Program-made: the position numbers and the translations under genes
Shown here: positions 1 through 9,274 of the stretch, piece after piece
Numbering within the stretch: the first letter of the stretch is position 1
Layout of the letters: every line of letters starts with the position of its first letter
The notes under the pieces: generated by a model
Databases searched by the model: none
Told to the model about the DNA's origin: nothing
What the model saw: only the letters and a program-made list of their open reading frames with translations
NCBI RefSeq assembly: GCF_000152985.1
Contig: NZ_CH672395.1
Span: 2,734,461-2,798,460, forward strand
Origin: Leeuwenhoekiella blandensis MED217
GTDB lineage: Bacteria; Bacteroidota; Bacteroidia; Flavobacteriales; Flavobacteriaceae
Length of the DNA stretch: 64,000 bases
Direction: 5' to 3'

Positions 1-1267
1 TGAATAAAGGTCTGTGTCCCATCATGTTATTTACCTCTCCTGCAATTTCTTCAAGCTTCTCATCATCTTGATAATTTACAATTGCAGCATCGATAAGCTC
101 AACCACTTTTTTCATATCCTCTTCTACCAATCCACGAGTCGTTACGGCAGCAACACCAATACGCATTCCTGAAGTTACAAAGGGTGAACGGGTATCAAAC
201 GGTACCATATTTTTATTAACGGTAATATCTGCTTTTCCTAATGCTTCTTCTGCATCTTTACCGGAAATATCTTTATTTCTCAAGTCGATCAACATCATAT
301 GATTGTCGGTTCCGCCGGAAATGATATCATAACCTTTAGCTACAAATTCAGCCGCCATAACCGCAGCATTTTTCTTAACCTGAACCATATAGTGTAAGAA
401 GTCATCAGTAAGCGCTTCACCAAAAGCGATCGCTTTTGCTGCGATGATGTGCTCTAATGGTCCACCTTGATTTCCAGGGAAGATTCCGCTGTCTAATAAA
501 GACGACATCATTCTTAGGTTTCCGTTCTTCAGCTTGATTCCGAATGGATTTTCAAAATCTTTCCCCATCAAGATCAAACCTCCACGTGGTCCTCTTAAGG
601 TTTTATGTGTTGTAGTTGTTACAATATGACAATGTGGTACAGGATCACCTATGATTCCTTTTGCGATCAAACCAGCAGGATGTGCCATATCGCATAATAA
701 AATTGCTCCTACTTTATCTGCGATCTCACGGAAACGCTTATAATCGATCTCACGGCTATATGCTGAAGCACCGGCGATGATCATTTTTGGCTGCTCTTTT
801 ACCGCAAGTTCTTCGATCTTATCATAGTTCAATAAACCGGTTTCCTGATCTACCCCATAAAACACAGGGTTATATAAACGACCAGAAAAATTTACAGGCG
901 AACCGTGCGTCAAGTGACCACCATGTGCAAGGTCAAAACCTAAAAAAGTTTCGCCCGGCTTCATCACTGCATGAAAAACTGCAGTATTTGCCTGCGATCC
1001 TGAGTGTGGCTGTACGTTTGCGTACTCGGCACCAAAAAGTTCTTTAGCGCGGTCGATGGCGATTTGCTCTACCACATCTACCACTTCACAACCTCCATAG
1101 TAGCGCTTTCCGGGATACCCTTCGGCGTATTTATTGGTAAGTACAGAGCCAGCAGCTTCCATCACTTGCTCGCTGACGAAGTTCTCTGATGCAATTAACT
1201 CTAAACCATTAAGTTGACGTTGTTTTTCTTCCTGAATAAGATCAAAGATTTCAGTATCCCGTTGCAT
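1..1267 (-). CDS. glyA: Serine hydroxymethyltransferase, 3' end beyond window
   Basis: PLP-dependent enzyme that interconverts serine and glycine with tetrahydrofolate in the cytosol, the main source of one-carbon units. Read on the minus strand from the CAT at 1265-1267. The product begins [18 protein letters not shown] and carries the family hallmarks: ELIASENF near residue 24, [15 protein letters not shown], the [12 protein letters not shown] stretch, and the PLP-lysine motif [14 protein letters not shown]. The frame stays open to base 1, so the last few residues lie outside the window. It stands alone on the minus strand, divergent from fahA with a 109-base gap. A TAnnTTTG element lies 27 bases upstream. 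Family identification is firm. Confidence 0.97.
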   Translation of the reverse strand, partial: MQRDTEIFDLIQEEKQRQLNGLELIASENFVSEQVMEAAGSVLTNKYAEGYPGKRYYGGCEVVDVVEQIAIDRAKELFGAEYANVQPHSGSQANTAVFHAVMKPGETFLGFDLAHGGHLTHGSPVNFSGRLYNPVFYGVDQETGLLNYDKIEELAVKEQPKMIIAGASAYSREIDYKRFREIADKVGAILLCDMAHPAGLIAKGIIGDPVPHCHIVTTTTHKTLRGPRGGLILMGKDFENPFGIKLKNGNLRMMSSLLDSGIFPGNQGGPLEHIIAAKAIAFGEALTDDFLHYMVQVKKNAAVMAAEFVAKGYDIISGGTDNHMMLIDLRNKDISGKDAEEALGKADITVNKNMVPFDTRSPFVTSGMRIGVAAVTTRGLVEEDMKKVVELIDAAIVNYQDDEKLEEIAGEVNNMMGHRPLF

Positions 1268-1294
1268 GCTTTATAAAGTTTGTTAAATTAGGTG

Positions 1295-1302
1295 CAAAAG
1301 TA
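1295..1302 (-). promoter_or_regulatory. Bacteroidota -7 promoter element upstream of glyA
   Basis: On the minus strand the sequence TACTTTTG matches the Bacteroidota -7 consensus TAnnTTTG exactly and lies 27 bases before the glyA start codon. I see no convincing -33 TTTG/TTG at the usual spacing, so the call rests on the -7 match and its position. Confidence 0.45.
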
Positions 1303-1376
1303 GTGATTCCAATTGGTTGGTACTATTTTAATTCTATATTTGAAATGAGCATTTACTAACATTTTATTAAAAATTT

Positions 1377-2669
1377 ATGCCTTCCAAAGCAAACGACCCC
1401 AAACGTAAAACATGGCTGGAGACTCCCGCCCAGACCGACTTTCCTATACAAAATATTCCTTTTGGGGTATTTCTTACCCGTGATGATATCATCACCATTG
1501 GTACGCGTATAGGAGATTTTGCCATCGATCTAGGTGCGTTACATCAGCTTGGCTATTTTGAAGGAATACCGCTCACCGATGATATCTTTTTACAGGATAC
1601 GCTTAATGATTTTATAGCAGACGGTCGCAAAACCTGGCGCGCCGTGCGTAACCGCATTTCTCATATTTTTGAAGAAAGCAATCCAGACTTGCGTGATAAT
1701 GCAGAGCATCGCGATACGGTGATCTTTGCGCTAGACGAGGTCGAAATGCAACTGCCGGTACAGGTAGGAGATTACACCGATTTTTACAGTAGTAAAGAAC
1801 ACGCAACAAACGTGGGCAAACTCTTCCGTGGAAAGGACAGCGAGTTGATGCCCAACTGGATGCATATGCCTGTAGCTTATCACGGGAGAAGCAGCTCTAT
1901 AATTCCTTCGGGAATCCCGGTACACAGACCACAAGGTCAGAAGTTGCCTAATGGAGCTACCGAACCTATTTTTGGTCCTTCGCGCCAATTAGACTTTGAA
2001 TTGGAGATGGCCTTCATTACCACAGATGCTAACGAATTGGGACAACCGATTCCTGCTGATCAGGCTGAAGAATACATCTTTGGGTTGGTCTTGTTCAATG
2101 ACTGGAGTGCTCGAGATATTCAACGTTGGGAATATGCCCCTTTAGGACCCTTTTTAGGAAAGAACTTTGCATCTTCTGTTTCTCCCTGGATCGTCACTTT
2201 AGACGCTTTGGAGCCGTTTAGAACTACAAGTCCAAAACCGGATAAAGAATTGCTTCCGTATTTAAATTACTCGGGTAAGAAAACCTTCGACATCAAATTA
2301 GAAGTAAGCATCAAACCTGAAAACAAAGAAGAGACCGTAGTTTCTAAATCAAACTTTAAGTACTTATACTGGAATATGAGTCAGCAATTGGCACATCATA
2401 CCATTAATGGATGTCCGGTAAACAGTGGTGATATGATGGGAAGTGGAACGATTTCCGGTCCAACACCAGACGCTTACGGCTCGATGCTCGAACTCAGCTG
2501 GAAGGGTTCTAAACCGGTAAAACTTACCGAAGGCGGTGACCGTAAATATATCGAAGATAAAGATACCGTGATCGTACGCGGGCATTGTGAAAAAAGCGGT
2601 GCTGCTCGAATAGGTTTTGGAGAAGTTTCTACTAAGATTCTTCCGGTATTCAAGCACAAGAAAAAGTAA
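1377..2669 (+). CDS. fahA: Fumarylacetoacetase
   Basis: Last enzyme of tyrosine/phenylalanine catabolism: hydrolyses fumarylacetoacetate to fumarate and acetoacetate, with a divalent metal in the active site. The 430 residues match the usual length. Motifs seen: YTDFYSSKEHATNVGKLFRG (about 141-160), the substrate loop MPVAYHGRSSSI, metal-site residues in FELEMAF and LFNDWSARDIQRWEY, and GKNFASSVSPW. The start ATG is the first in frame. The gene is monocistronic, ending in a strong terminator-like hairpin. No other tyrosine-degradation gene is in the window. Confidence 0.96.
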   Translation: MPSKANDPKRKTWLETPAQTDFPIQNIPFGVFLTRDDIITIGTRIGDFAIDLGALHQLGYFEGIPLTDDIFLQDTLNDFIADGRKTWRAVRNRISHIFEESNPDLRDNAEHRDTVIFALDEVEMQLPVQVGDYTDFYSSKEHATNVGKLFRGKDSELMPNWMHMPVAYHGRSSSIIPSGIPVHRPQGQKLPNGATEPIFGPSRQLDFELEMAFITTDANELGQPIPADQAEEYIFGLVLFNDWSARDIQRWEYAPLGPFLGKNFASSVSPWIVTLDALEPFRTTSPKPDKELLPYLNYSGKKTFDIKLEVSIKPENKEETVVSKSNFKYLYWNMSQQLAHHTINGCPVNSGDMMGSGTISGPTPDAYGSMLELSWKGSKPVKLTEGGDRKYIEDKDTVIVRGHCEKSGAARIGFGEVSTKILPVFKHKKK

Positions 2670-2691
2670 TAATAGAATATACTTCTTATTG

Positions 2692-2731
2692 AAAAACGCG
2701 CTAAATCTCACCGTATTTAGCGCGTTTTTTA
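2692..2731 (+). terminator. Rho-independent terminator after fahA
   Basis: A 14-bp stem (AAAACGCGCTAAAT pairing with ATTTAGCGCGTTTT) with an 8-base loop, followed by a T tract. It separates fahA from the riboswitch unit downstream. Confidence 0.85.
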
Positions 2732-2762
2732 ATTTTAGAACAATACCTTTGTCTTCAGAAAA

Positions 2763-2849
2763 TGGGGTGCTTACACCAATTGTTGTAGGCTGAGATGATA
2801 CCCAGAGGCTTTACCTCACACCTGATCCGGTTAGTACCGGCGTAGGGAT
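2763..2849 (+). promoter_or_regulatory. TPP (THI-box) riboswitch
   Basis: The conserved thiamine-pyrophosphate aptamer strings are present in order: GGGGTGC (2764-2770), GGCTGAGA followed by ATACCC (about 2788-2802), ACCTGATCCGG, and CCGGCGTAGGGA ending about 2848. These correspond to the P2/J2-3 and P4/P5 elements of the THI box. It lies about 90 bases before the PnuC-family transporter, so thiamine pyrophosphate presumably represses that transporter and the gene overlapping it. Confidence 0.95.
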
Positions 2850-2937
2850 TTTGTACTACACTACTTGTGTGCTTCTGCCCGTTGGGCTCATCTCCTCATT
2901 CCATACATTTTAATTGATCACAATGGAGGAGTTTTTT

Positions 2938-3525
2938 ATGAATTTTGTCTGGCTGCAATGGATCGGTACCGCTTTTGGCGTGACACAGGTGTTGCTCGCT
3001 CGCAAAAACAATGTCAACAATTATATTTTTGGGATTATTGGTATTCTTATCGGGATCTGGGTGCTGTATCATTCTAAGCTTTATGCAGATATTTTACTAC
3101 ACCTCTACTATCTCGCTATGAGCATTTACGGCTGGCTGTACTGGAAATTTGGTAAAGAAAAACAAGAAGCTCCAATCGCCTATTCTACAAAAAACGAACA
3201 CCTAAAAGCCGGCGGTATTGTTCTTGGCTGTTTTATATTGATGAGCTATTGGCTTACGCAGCATACCGACTCAGATGTACCGTATCTGGATGCAGTTGTG
3301 AGTGCATTTGCCTGGGCAGGAATGTGGTTGATGGCTAAACGTAAAATAGAAAACTGGGTATACCTCAACATCAGCAATATCATTTCGATCCCGTTGTTGA
3401 TCTATAAAGAATTATACATCTATGCCGGTCTTACCGTGTTTCTCTTTATCGTAGGTACTTCGGGATATTTAAAATGGCGCAAACTCATTAAACAAGAAAG
3501 CTATGAGCAACTTAGCGAAGCTTAA
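2938..3525 (+). CDS. pnuT: PnuC/PnuT-family transporter, probable thiamine uptake
   Basis: Small integral membrane protein of the PnuC family (195 residues from this ATG). The family moves vitamin substrates by facilitated diffusion: PnuC takes nicotinamide riboside, PnuT thiamine. A TPP riboswitch immediately upstream argues for thiamine. Several hydrophobic segments are visible, with WLQWIGTAFGVTQVLLARKNN at the start and the family-typical LLHLYYLAMSIYGWLYW near the middle. The ATG at 2938 is chosen because GGAGGAG lies 6 bases before it; ATG 2923 and TTG 2914 are in-frame alternatives. The 3' end overlaps the next gene by 23 bases, implying co-transcription. Confidence 0.85.
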   Translation: MNFVWLQWIGTAFGVTQVLLARKNNVNNYIFGIIGILIGIWVLYHSKLYADILLHLYYLAMSIYGWLYWKFGKEKQEAPIAYSTKNEHLKAGGIVLGCFILMSYWLTQHTDSDVPYLDAVVSAFAWAGMWLMAKRKIENWVYLNISNIISIPLLIYKELYIYAGLTVFLFIVGTSGYLKWRKLIKQESYEQLSEA

Positions 3526-4507
3526 TAAACAGGATTTTGGTAAATCGGTTTTTGATGCGGAAACCCTAAAATTAATAGCAGAAGAACAACTTTGGAAGAT
3601 CTGGGTGCCTAAAACGTATGACGGACTCGAATTAGCTCTTACTGAAGGTTTAAAGACACTACAACAACTGGCCAGCATTGATGGCAGTCTGGGATGGACG
3701 GTCACGCTTTGTAGCGGCGCCAATTATTTTATAGGGAATCTGCTTCCTACAACGGCTTCGACGATCTTCAAGGCTTCAGCAAATCCTATTTTGGGAGGAA
3801 GCGGCGGACTCTTTGGCACTGCACACAAAGAAGGCGATCATTACCGTCTTAACGGAACCTGGAAATATGCTACCGGTGCGCCATACCTTACGCATTTTAC
3901 GTTGAATGCAAAGATCATTGAAAACGGAAAAGAAACATTCAATGAAGACGGTTCACCTGTTTTTAAATCCTTTGTAATACCTCGTGAGGCGGTACATATC
4001 ATCGACGACTGGCATACGATGGGACTGCAAGCTACAGCAACCCAATCCTTTGCTGTGACTGATCATTTGGTACATCAGGACTTTAGTTTTGTTTACAATG
4101 AATTCTATTTACCGCAAGACATTTTTAAGATCAACTTCAGGGTCTTTGCAGACCTCACCCTTTGGGTAAATTATATCGGGATGGCGCAACATTATCTGGC
4201 GGAAGCTTCAAAACTTCTAGAGCAAAAAACACTAGAACAATCCCATAAAATTACTACCGAAGCCACAAACCAACTGTTTAACTATGCGCAACAAATTGAA
4301 ACGATAACCGCTGATAATGCGGTATTCACAGCGGTTCAGATTGAAGAATTACACACGACAGCAGCTGCTTCGGTAAAAAGACTTTCACAGCTCTTAATTG
4401 AATTGCATCCCCGTTTAGGAATCAAAGCCGCAAGTAGTCAACATCCGCTTAATCTCATCTTTAGAGATTATTTTACAGCTACACAACATCATATTTTCAC
4501 CCGCTAA
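3503..4507 (+). CDS. Acyl-CoA-dehydrogenase-like flavoprotein in the TPP-riboswitch operon
   Basis: 334 residues with the layout of the acyl-CoA dehydrogenase / flavin monooxygenase superfamily: an N-terminal helical part (LQQLASIDGSLGWTVTLCSG), a central beta domain (GGLFGTAHKEGDHYRLNGTWKYATGA, then DDWHTMGLQATATQSFAV), and a shorter C-terminal helical part. It is shorter than a standard acyl-CoA dehydrogenase (about 380), and I see no catalytic glutamate at the usual place, so it may be a DszC/HpaB-type relative. It overlaps pnuT by 23 bases and so lies under the same riboswitch. The substrate is unknown; a link to thiamine or its breakdown products is inference from position. Confidence 0.75.
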   Translation: MSNLAKLNKQDFGKSVFDAETLKLIAEEQLWKIWVPKTYDGLELALTEGLKTLQQLASIDGSLGWTVTLCSGANYFIGNLLPTTASTIFKASANPILGGSGGLFGTAHKEGDHYRLNGTWKYATGAPYLTHFTLNAKIIENGKETFNEDGSPVFKSFVIPREAVHIIDDWHTMGLQATATQSFAVTDHLVHQDFSFVYNEFYLPQDIFKINFRVFADLTLWVNYIGMAQHYLAEASKLLEQKTLEQSHKITTEATNQLFNYAQQIETITADNAVFTAVQIEELHTTAAASVKRLSQLLIELHPRLGIKAASSQHPLNLIFRDYFTATQHHIFTR

Positions 4508-4520
4508 ACCCAATTATACA

Positions 4521-4559
4521 AAACAAAAAAGGAACCAACAGGGTTCCTTTTTTGTTTTG
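4521..4559. terminator. Bidirectional terminator between convergent genes
   Basis: A perfect stem (AAAAAAGGAACC pairing with GGTTCCTTTTTT, loop AACAG) flanked by A and T tracts. It lies between the plus-strand flavoprotein gene and the minus-strand fabH and can serve both. Confidence 0.85.
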
Positions 4560-4575
4560 TATACTCTTAAAATTG

Positions 4576-5583
4576 TTACCATTTAATAATGGCACTCGCC
4601 CAGGTAAATCCGCTACCAAAGGCTGCCAAAACCACTGTATCACCTTCTTTGATCTTACCTTCCTCCCAGGCTTCGGTTAACGCGATAGGAATAGAAGCCG
4701 CAGTAGTATTTCCATATTTCTGAATGTTGTTATACACTATATCGTCATTCAGCTTGAATTGTTTTTGTACAAACTGAGAGATACGCAAATTCGCCTGATG
4801 CGGGATAAGCATATCGATATCTGCAGCGGTGAGTTTGTTCTGTGCCAAACCTTCCTGAATGACTTCAGCAAAACGCACTACAGCATTTTTAAACACAAAC
4901 TGTCCGTTCATATAAGGATAATACGGGATATCTTCCTGTGGATCTTTCTCGATCAACTCCGGCACCCACTCCATCGTACTGGGTCCTTTTAGCGACAACT
5001 CTAGCGCATGTTTTCCTTCACTATGCAGATGGGTAGACAAAATACCTTTGCCGTTATCTTCCTCGCGGGTTAACACAGCCGCTCCTGCCCCATCACCAAA
5101 AATCACAGAAACACTACGCCCACGTGTGGTCATATCAAGACCTCCACTGTGATTTTCAGAACCTATCACGAGGATGTTTTTATACATTCCGGTTTTGATA
5201 AATTGGTCGGCAGTAGAAAGCGCATAAACAAAGCCGCTACACTGGTTACGTACATCAAGCGCGGGTACCGTGCGCATCTCCAGCATTTCTTGTACCTGCA
5301 CCCCACACCCCGGGAAATAATAATCTGGACTCAGGGTCGCAAACACGATCATATCAATATCCTGAGCCGTCATTTTTGCACGTTCTAATGCGATCTTTGC
5401 CGCTTTAACACCCATCACAGCTGTGGTGTTGCCATCACCATCTTTTATGTGACGGCGTTCTTGTATACCGGTACGCTCTTGAATCCACGCATCATTCGTA
5501 TCCATCATTTTCGATAGATCATCATTGGTGACTACATTTTCTGGGACGTAAGCGCCCATTCCGGCAATTCGAGAATTATACAT
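4576..5583 (-). CDS. fabH: 3-oxoacyl-ACP synthase III (KAS III family)
   Basis: Condenses acetyl-CoA (or another acyl-CoA primer) with malonyl-ACP to start fatty acid synthesis. The 335 residues carry the Cys-His-Asn triad: C115 in NQCSGF, H262 in PHQANLRI and N292 in YGNTTAASIP. Other family marks are TNDAWIQERTGIQERR near residues 29-44, IFGDGAGAAV, and the C-terminal LAAFGSGFTW. Flavobacteria often carry more than one KAS III, and this one (EDIPYYPYMNGQFVFK insert) may be a paralogue rather than the operonic fabH. It is a single gene that shares a terminator with its convergent neighbour. Confidence 0.92.
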   Translation of the reverse strand: MYNSRIAGMGAYVPENVVTNDDLSKMMDTNDAWIQERTGIQERRHIKDGDGNTTAVMGVKAAKIALERAKMTAQDIDMIVFATLSPDYYFPGCGVQVQEMLEMRTVPALDVRNQCSGFVYALSTADQFIKTGMYKNILVIGSENHSGGLDMTTRGRSVSVIFGDGAGAAVLTREEDNGKGILSTHLHSEGKHALELSLKGPSTMEWVPELIEKDPQEDIPYYPYMNGQFVFKNAVVRFAEVIQEGLAQNKLTAADIDMLIPHQANLRISQFVQKQFKLNDDIVYNNIQKYGNTTAASIPIALTEAWEEGKIKEGDTVVLAAFGSGFTWASAIIKW

Positions 5584-5814
5584 AATTTATAAAAATCTAG
5601 TTCAATTAAGAATCTGTTAGTAAACAGAATTAATAAGCGTTGTAATATAGTGTTTCTTCAATTTGTAGCGTGTTAGCAGTTTCTTATTTAGCTATGCACG
5701 CATAGCATTAACACAGTGCTTCGGGCTTTTTTCAGTAAATTAGAACAGTATAAAAACTTCCTTTTTGTCTAAATCATAGACATAGAGTTAATTAGATCAA
5801 CAAACACAAAAACT

Positions 5815-8265
5815 ATGAAAAGAATCAACCTGCTAAGCTTGTTTTTACTGCTTACTGCTTCGGTAGTTGCACAGGTAAATCTAGATTATCAAAAACCTCC
5901 GCAAGAGATCTTAGATCTGGTAGATGTGCCACGCGCCCCTTGGGTACTAATGAATACCGAAGGCGACACCATGCTTTTAATGTATCGCGACAGTTATAAA
6001 ACCATCGCCGGACTTTCTGAAGAGGAATTGCGCCTTGGCGGACTGCGTATCAATCCTAAAACCAACATTGGTAGCCGCACCACTTTTTACAACAATATCA
6101 AGATCAAAGGAATTGAAGAGACTGAAGCTCGCGAGATCAATGGCCTGCCCGAAGATGCGCAGCTCAGCAATTTTAACTGGTCGCCCGACGAAAGTAAAAT
6201 GGCGTTTACAAACACCATTGAAAACGGCGTGCAAGTATATATCCTCGATCTGGAAACCGCAACAGCAAAACGGGTCACTGAAGCTTTTGTCAATGCCAAT
6301 ATGGGCAATCCTATCAGCTGGTTTAAAGATGGGAAAAGTTTGCTTGTGAATATGCTGCCGGCTACGCGAAAAGAATTGATCAACACGGCAGAAGCCGTTC
6401 CTACCGGACCAACGATCTCTACCAGCGACGGTTCTAAAGCACAAAACCGTACTTATCAGGATTTGCTTCAGAATCCTAATGATGTTTTCAACTTTGAGCA
6501 ATTAGCGACTTCAGCCTTGGTAAAAGTAAACCTTGACGGAACTTCAACCTTATGGAAAGACGCTGCGATGTATAGCGATGTTTCTTTTTCTCCTGACGGA
6601 ACGTATATCATGACAAGTACTATTCATAAGCCCTTCTCTTACATCGTACCTTATTATCGCTTTCCTGAAACCGTGACCGTTTATGATCAAGACGGTACCG
6701 AAGTGAAGGTGATTAATGAAACCCCACTTCTTGAAGAATTACCACAGGGCTTTATGGCGACACAAACCGGTAAAAGACGTATCTCCTGGCGTGCCGATCA
6801 GCCGGCAACCTTATATTGGGTAGAAGCTTTAGACCAGGGAGATCCTGAGGTTCAAGTTGATTATAGAGATCAGGTATTTATGCAAAAAGCGCCTTTTACC
6901 GGTGCTGCGCAAAAAGTGATCAAAACCATCAACCGTTTTAGCGGAATCACCTGGGGAGACAGTACCACTGCCGTGGCCTACGACCGCTGGTGGAATACAC
7001 GAAATACTAAAACCTATGTATTTAACCCTTCAGACGGGAGTAATATGGGCGAAGTGATTTCAGACCGAAGCTATCAGGACACGTATAGTGATCCCGGTAA
7101 TTTTGTGACTCACGATAATGAATATGGGCGTTCGGTACTCACCTTGGTTGACGGCCACGCCTATTTGATGGGAGATGGATTTAGCGATAAAGGCCAGTTC
7201 CCTTTTATTGATAAGATCAACTTAGCCACTCAGGAAACCGAACGTATTTATGAATCGGCTTACACCGATAAACTTGAAGACCTGCAAAAGGTTTTAGATA
7301 TCGAGAGCGGTAACGTATTAGTTCGTATTGAAGCTCCTACTGAATATCCTAACTATTACATCAGAAACTTAAACGACAATAGTCTGGACCAGATCACCGC
7401 TTTTGAAAATCCTTTTAAGAGTATTCAGGACGTTCACAAAGAATTGATCACCTACAAGCGTGAGGACGGCCTTGAACTTTCAGGAACTTTATACCTTCCT
7501 GTTGGCTATGATATGGAAAAGAAAGAAAAGAAGCCGATGCTGCTCTGGGCGTATCCACGTGAATACAAAGACAAAAACAGTGCTTCACAAACCACCACAA
7601 ATCCTAATGAATTCACCTACCCGTATTACGGGTCTATGGTCTATTGGGTAACCCGTGGTTATGTGGTGCTTGATGATGCCGCTTTCCCAATTGTGGGAGA
7701 AGGCGATGAAGAGCCTAACGATACCTTTAGAAGTCAGCTGGTTGCCAATGCCAAAGCTGCTATTGATGCCGTAGATGCTTTAGGATATATAGACCGCGAC
7801 CGTGTTGCAGTGGGTGGTCACAGCTACGGAGCGTTTATGACCGCTAACCTTTTGAGCCACTCCAATTTATTTGCTGCCGGAATCGCACGAAGCGGTGCTT
7901 ATAACCGTACGCTAACTCCTTTTGGCTTTCAGTCTGAAGAGCGTAGCTACTGGGAAGCTCCGGAAATTTATTATGAGATGAGTCCGTTTATGCATGCCGA
8001 CAAGATGAAAACTCCGCTATTGCTCATACACGGTGTTGCAGACAATAACAGTGGTACGTATCCGCTTCAAAGTGAGCGTTATTTCAATGCGCTTAAAGGT
8101 TTAGGCGCAACGGCACGATTAGTGATGTTACCTAAAGAGAGTCATGGATATGCTGCCAAAGAATCTATTTTACATATGCTTTGGGAACAAGATCAGTGGC
8201 TTGAGCAGTATGTCAAAAATCGTGACGTACAAGAGATCAAAAAACAAGAAGAAGTAAAACAATAA
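5815..8265 (+). CDS. Secreted S9-family serine peptidase (prolyl oligopeptidase-like)
   Basis: Exported peptidase of 816 residues. An N-terminal signal peptide (KRINLLSLFLLLTASVVAQ) is followed by a beta-propeller-type region with repeated WSPDESKM / FSPDGTYIM motifs and a C-terminal alpha/beta hydrolase domain. Catalytic residues can be placed: S670 in GGHSYGAF, D743 in LIHGVADNNSG and H777 in ESHGY. The LIHG..D and NSGTYPLQSERY pattern resembles the glutamyl-endopeptidase/dipeptidyl-peptidase branch of S9. It probably degrades peptides in the periplasm or outside. Monocistronic. Confidence 0.93.
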   Translation: MKRINLLSLFLLLTASVVAQVNLDYQKPPQEILDLVDVPRAPWVLMNTEGDTMLLMYRDSYKTIAGLSEEELRLGGLRINPKTNIGSRTTFYNNIKIKGIEETEAREINGLPEDAQLSNFNWSPDESKMAFTNTIENGVQVYILDLETATAKRVTEAFVNANMGNPISWFKDGKSLLVNMLPATRKELINTAEAVPTGPTISTSDGSKAQNRTYQDLLQNPNDVFNFEQLATSALVKVNLDGTSTLWKDAAMYSDVSFSPDGTYIMTSTIHKPFSYIVPYYRFPETVTVYDQDGTEVKVINETPLLEELPQGFMATQTGKRRISWRADQPATLYWVEALDQGDPEVQVDYRDQVFMQKAPFTGAAQKVIKTINRFSGITWGDSTTAVAYDRWWNTRNTKTYVFNPSDGSNMGEVISDRSYQDTYSDPGNFVTHDNEYGRSVLTLVDGHAYLMGDGFSDKGQFPFIDKINLATQETERIYESAYTDKLEDLQKVLDIESGNVLVRIEAPTEYPNYYIRNLNDNSLDQITAFENPFKSIQDVHKELITYKREDGLELSGTLYLPVGYDMEKKEKKPMLLWAYPREYKDKNSASQTTTNPNEFTYPYYGSMVYWVTRGYVVLDDAAFPIVGEGDEEPNDTFRSQLVANAKAAIDAVDALGYIDRDRVAVGGHSYGAFMTANLLSHSNLFAAGIARSGAYNRTLTPFGFQSEERSYWEAPEIYYEMSPFMHADKMKTPLLLIHGVADNNSGTYPLQSERYFNALKGLGATARLVMLPKESHGYAAKESILHMLWEQDQWLEQYVKNRDVQEIKKQEEVKQ

Positions 8266-8344
8266 TGCAGTAAGTAGGTCGCAGTGAGCAGCGTAAATGA
8301 GTACGTCGGTCCACGTCTGCTCACTGAGACTAAACACTGAACCT

Positions 8345-9013
8345 ATGCATTTTAAACTGAGTATTCCAGAACCTTGTCACGAAGACTGGTCGCAAATGAC
8401 GCCTAGTGGGCAGGGACGCTTTTGTAGCAGTTGCGAAAAAGAAGTGATTGATTTTACAGAACTTTCGCGAAAGCAAATTATAGCTAAAGTGCAGCGCGGT
8501 GAAAAGATCTGTGGGCGGTATCGCAAAGATCAGTTAGATATCCCCTATTTTATTGCGCAGGAAAAACCTGCTTTTAAGCATTTAGGTATTGCTGCAGCTT
8601 TTACATCGCTTTTGGCTTTATGTGAGCCGGTACAGGCACAACAATCAGAGCCTTCTTTAGCATATTATCAAACAGATGCTCGTGTTGATGAGGACAAAAA
8701 AGAAAGCGTTCAAGATTCGATTGCTATTAGAGGCAACGTTACAGACGAGCTAGAGAATCCTATACACAAGGCTCGAGTTACGTTGGCGGGCACCAAAATA
8801 ACTACACTGACGGATAAAGATGGAAACTATTGTATTACAATTCCAAAAAAACCAAATACTGAAAAAGTAGTACTACATTTTGAATACCTCTTTTATGATC
8901 TCAAGAAAGTACAACTAGATAATACGACAAAGCGTATTGATGTTACTCTTGATCAACCTATAGTTGTTGGCGAGGTGGCGGTTGAATATGATCCCAAACC
9001 GGCAAAAAATTGA
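8345..9013 (+). CDS. Carboxypeptidase-regulatory-like (CnaB-type) domain protein
   Basis: 222 residues from this ATG. The N-terminal part contains IPEPCHEDWSQMTPSGQGRFCSSCEKEVIDFTELS, a cysteine-rich segment frequent in Bacteroidota envelope proteins. A hydrophobic stretch (LGIAAAFTSLLALCEPVQAQ, about residues 78-98) follows and could be an internal membrane anchor. The C-terminal part (IRGNVTDELENPIHKARVTLAG..TTLTDKDGNYCITIP) is a carboxypeptidase-regulatory-like beta domain. The start at 8345 is preferred to an upstream GTG/ATG because family members begin MxFxLSIPEPCHEDW. No enzymatic role is visible. Confidence 0.8.
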   Translation: MHFKLSIPEPCHEDWSQMTPSGQGRFCSSCEKEVIDFTELSRKQIIAKVQRGEKICGRYRKDQLDIPYFIAQEKPAFKHLGIAAAFTSLLALCEPVQAQQSEPSLAYYQTDARVDEDKKESVQDSIAIRGNVTDELENPIHKARVTLAGTKITTLTDKDGNYCITIPKKPNTEKVVLHFEYLFYDLKKVQLDNTTKRIDVTLDQPIVVGEVAVEYDPKPAKN

Positions 9014-9029
9014 TCAGCTGAATTAAACT

Positions 9030-9073
9030 AAAAGTCTCGGTATGCAAAAAGATGCCTGCTGAGACTTTTTTTA
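9030..9073 (+). terminator. Rho-independent terminator
   Basis: AAAAGTCTC pairs with GAGACTTTT across a loop containing a second small stem, followed by a T7 tract. It closes the unit ending at 9013. Confidence 0.7.
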
Positions 9074-9274
9074 TACTATTCTAAAAGAAGTAACTCCAAG
9101 ATACTGAATACTAAAACCATACACTTCAGCACCATACAAAGCTATGCGTGCATAGCAAGTGTGCCTTGGAAATAGCAGGCATACCACCTAAAACCGCTAC
9201 CTTTACACACAAGGCTTTGAGTGCTACTATAAAGCTTTGCTTAAACATTAGTTTTTAACTTTTGAATATAAACA

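Noticed and set aside
787..1189. Plus-strand frames within the glyA region and similar antisense frames in fahA, the S9 peptidase and the T9SS gene
   Set aside because: All lie opposite well-recognised genes and lack any family features.
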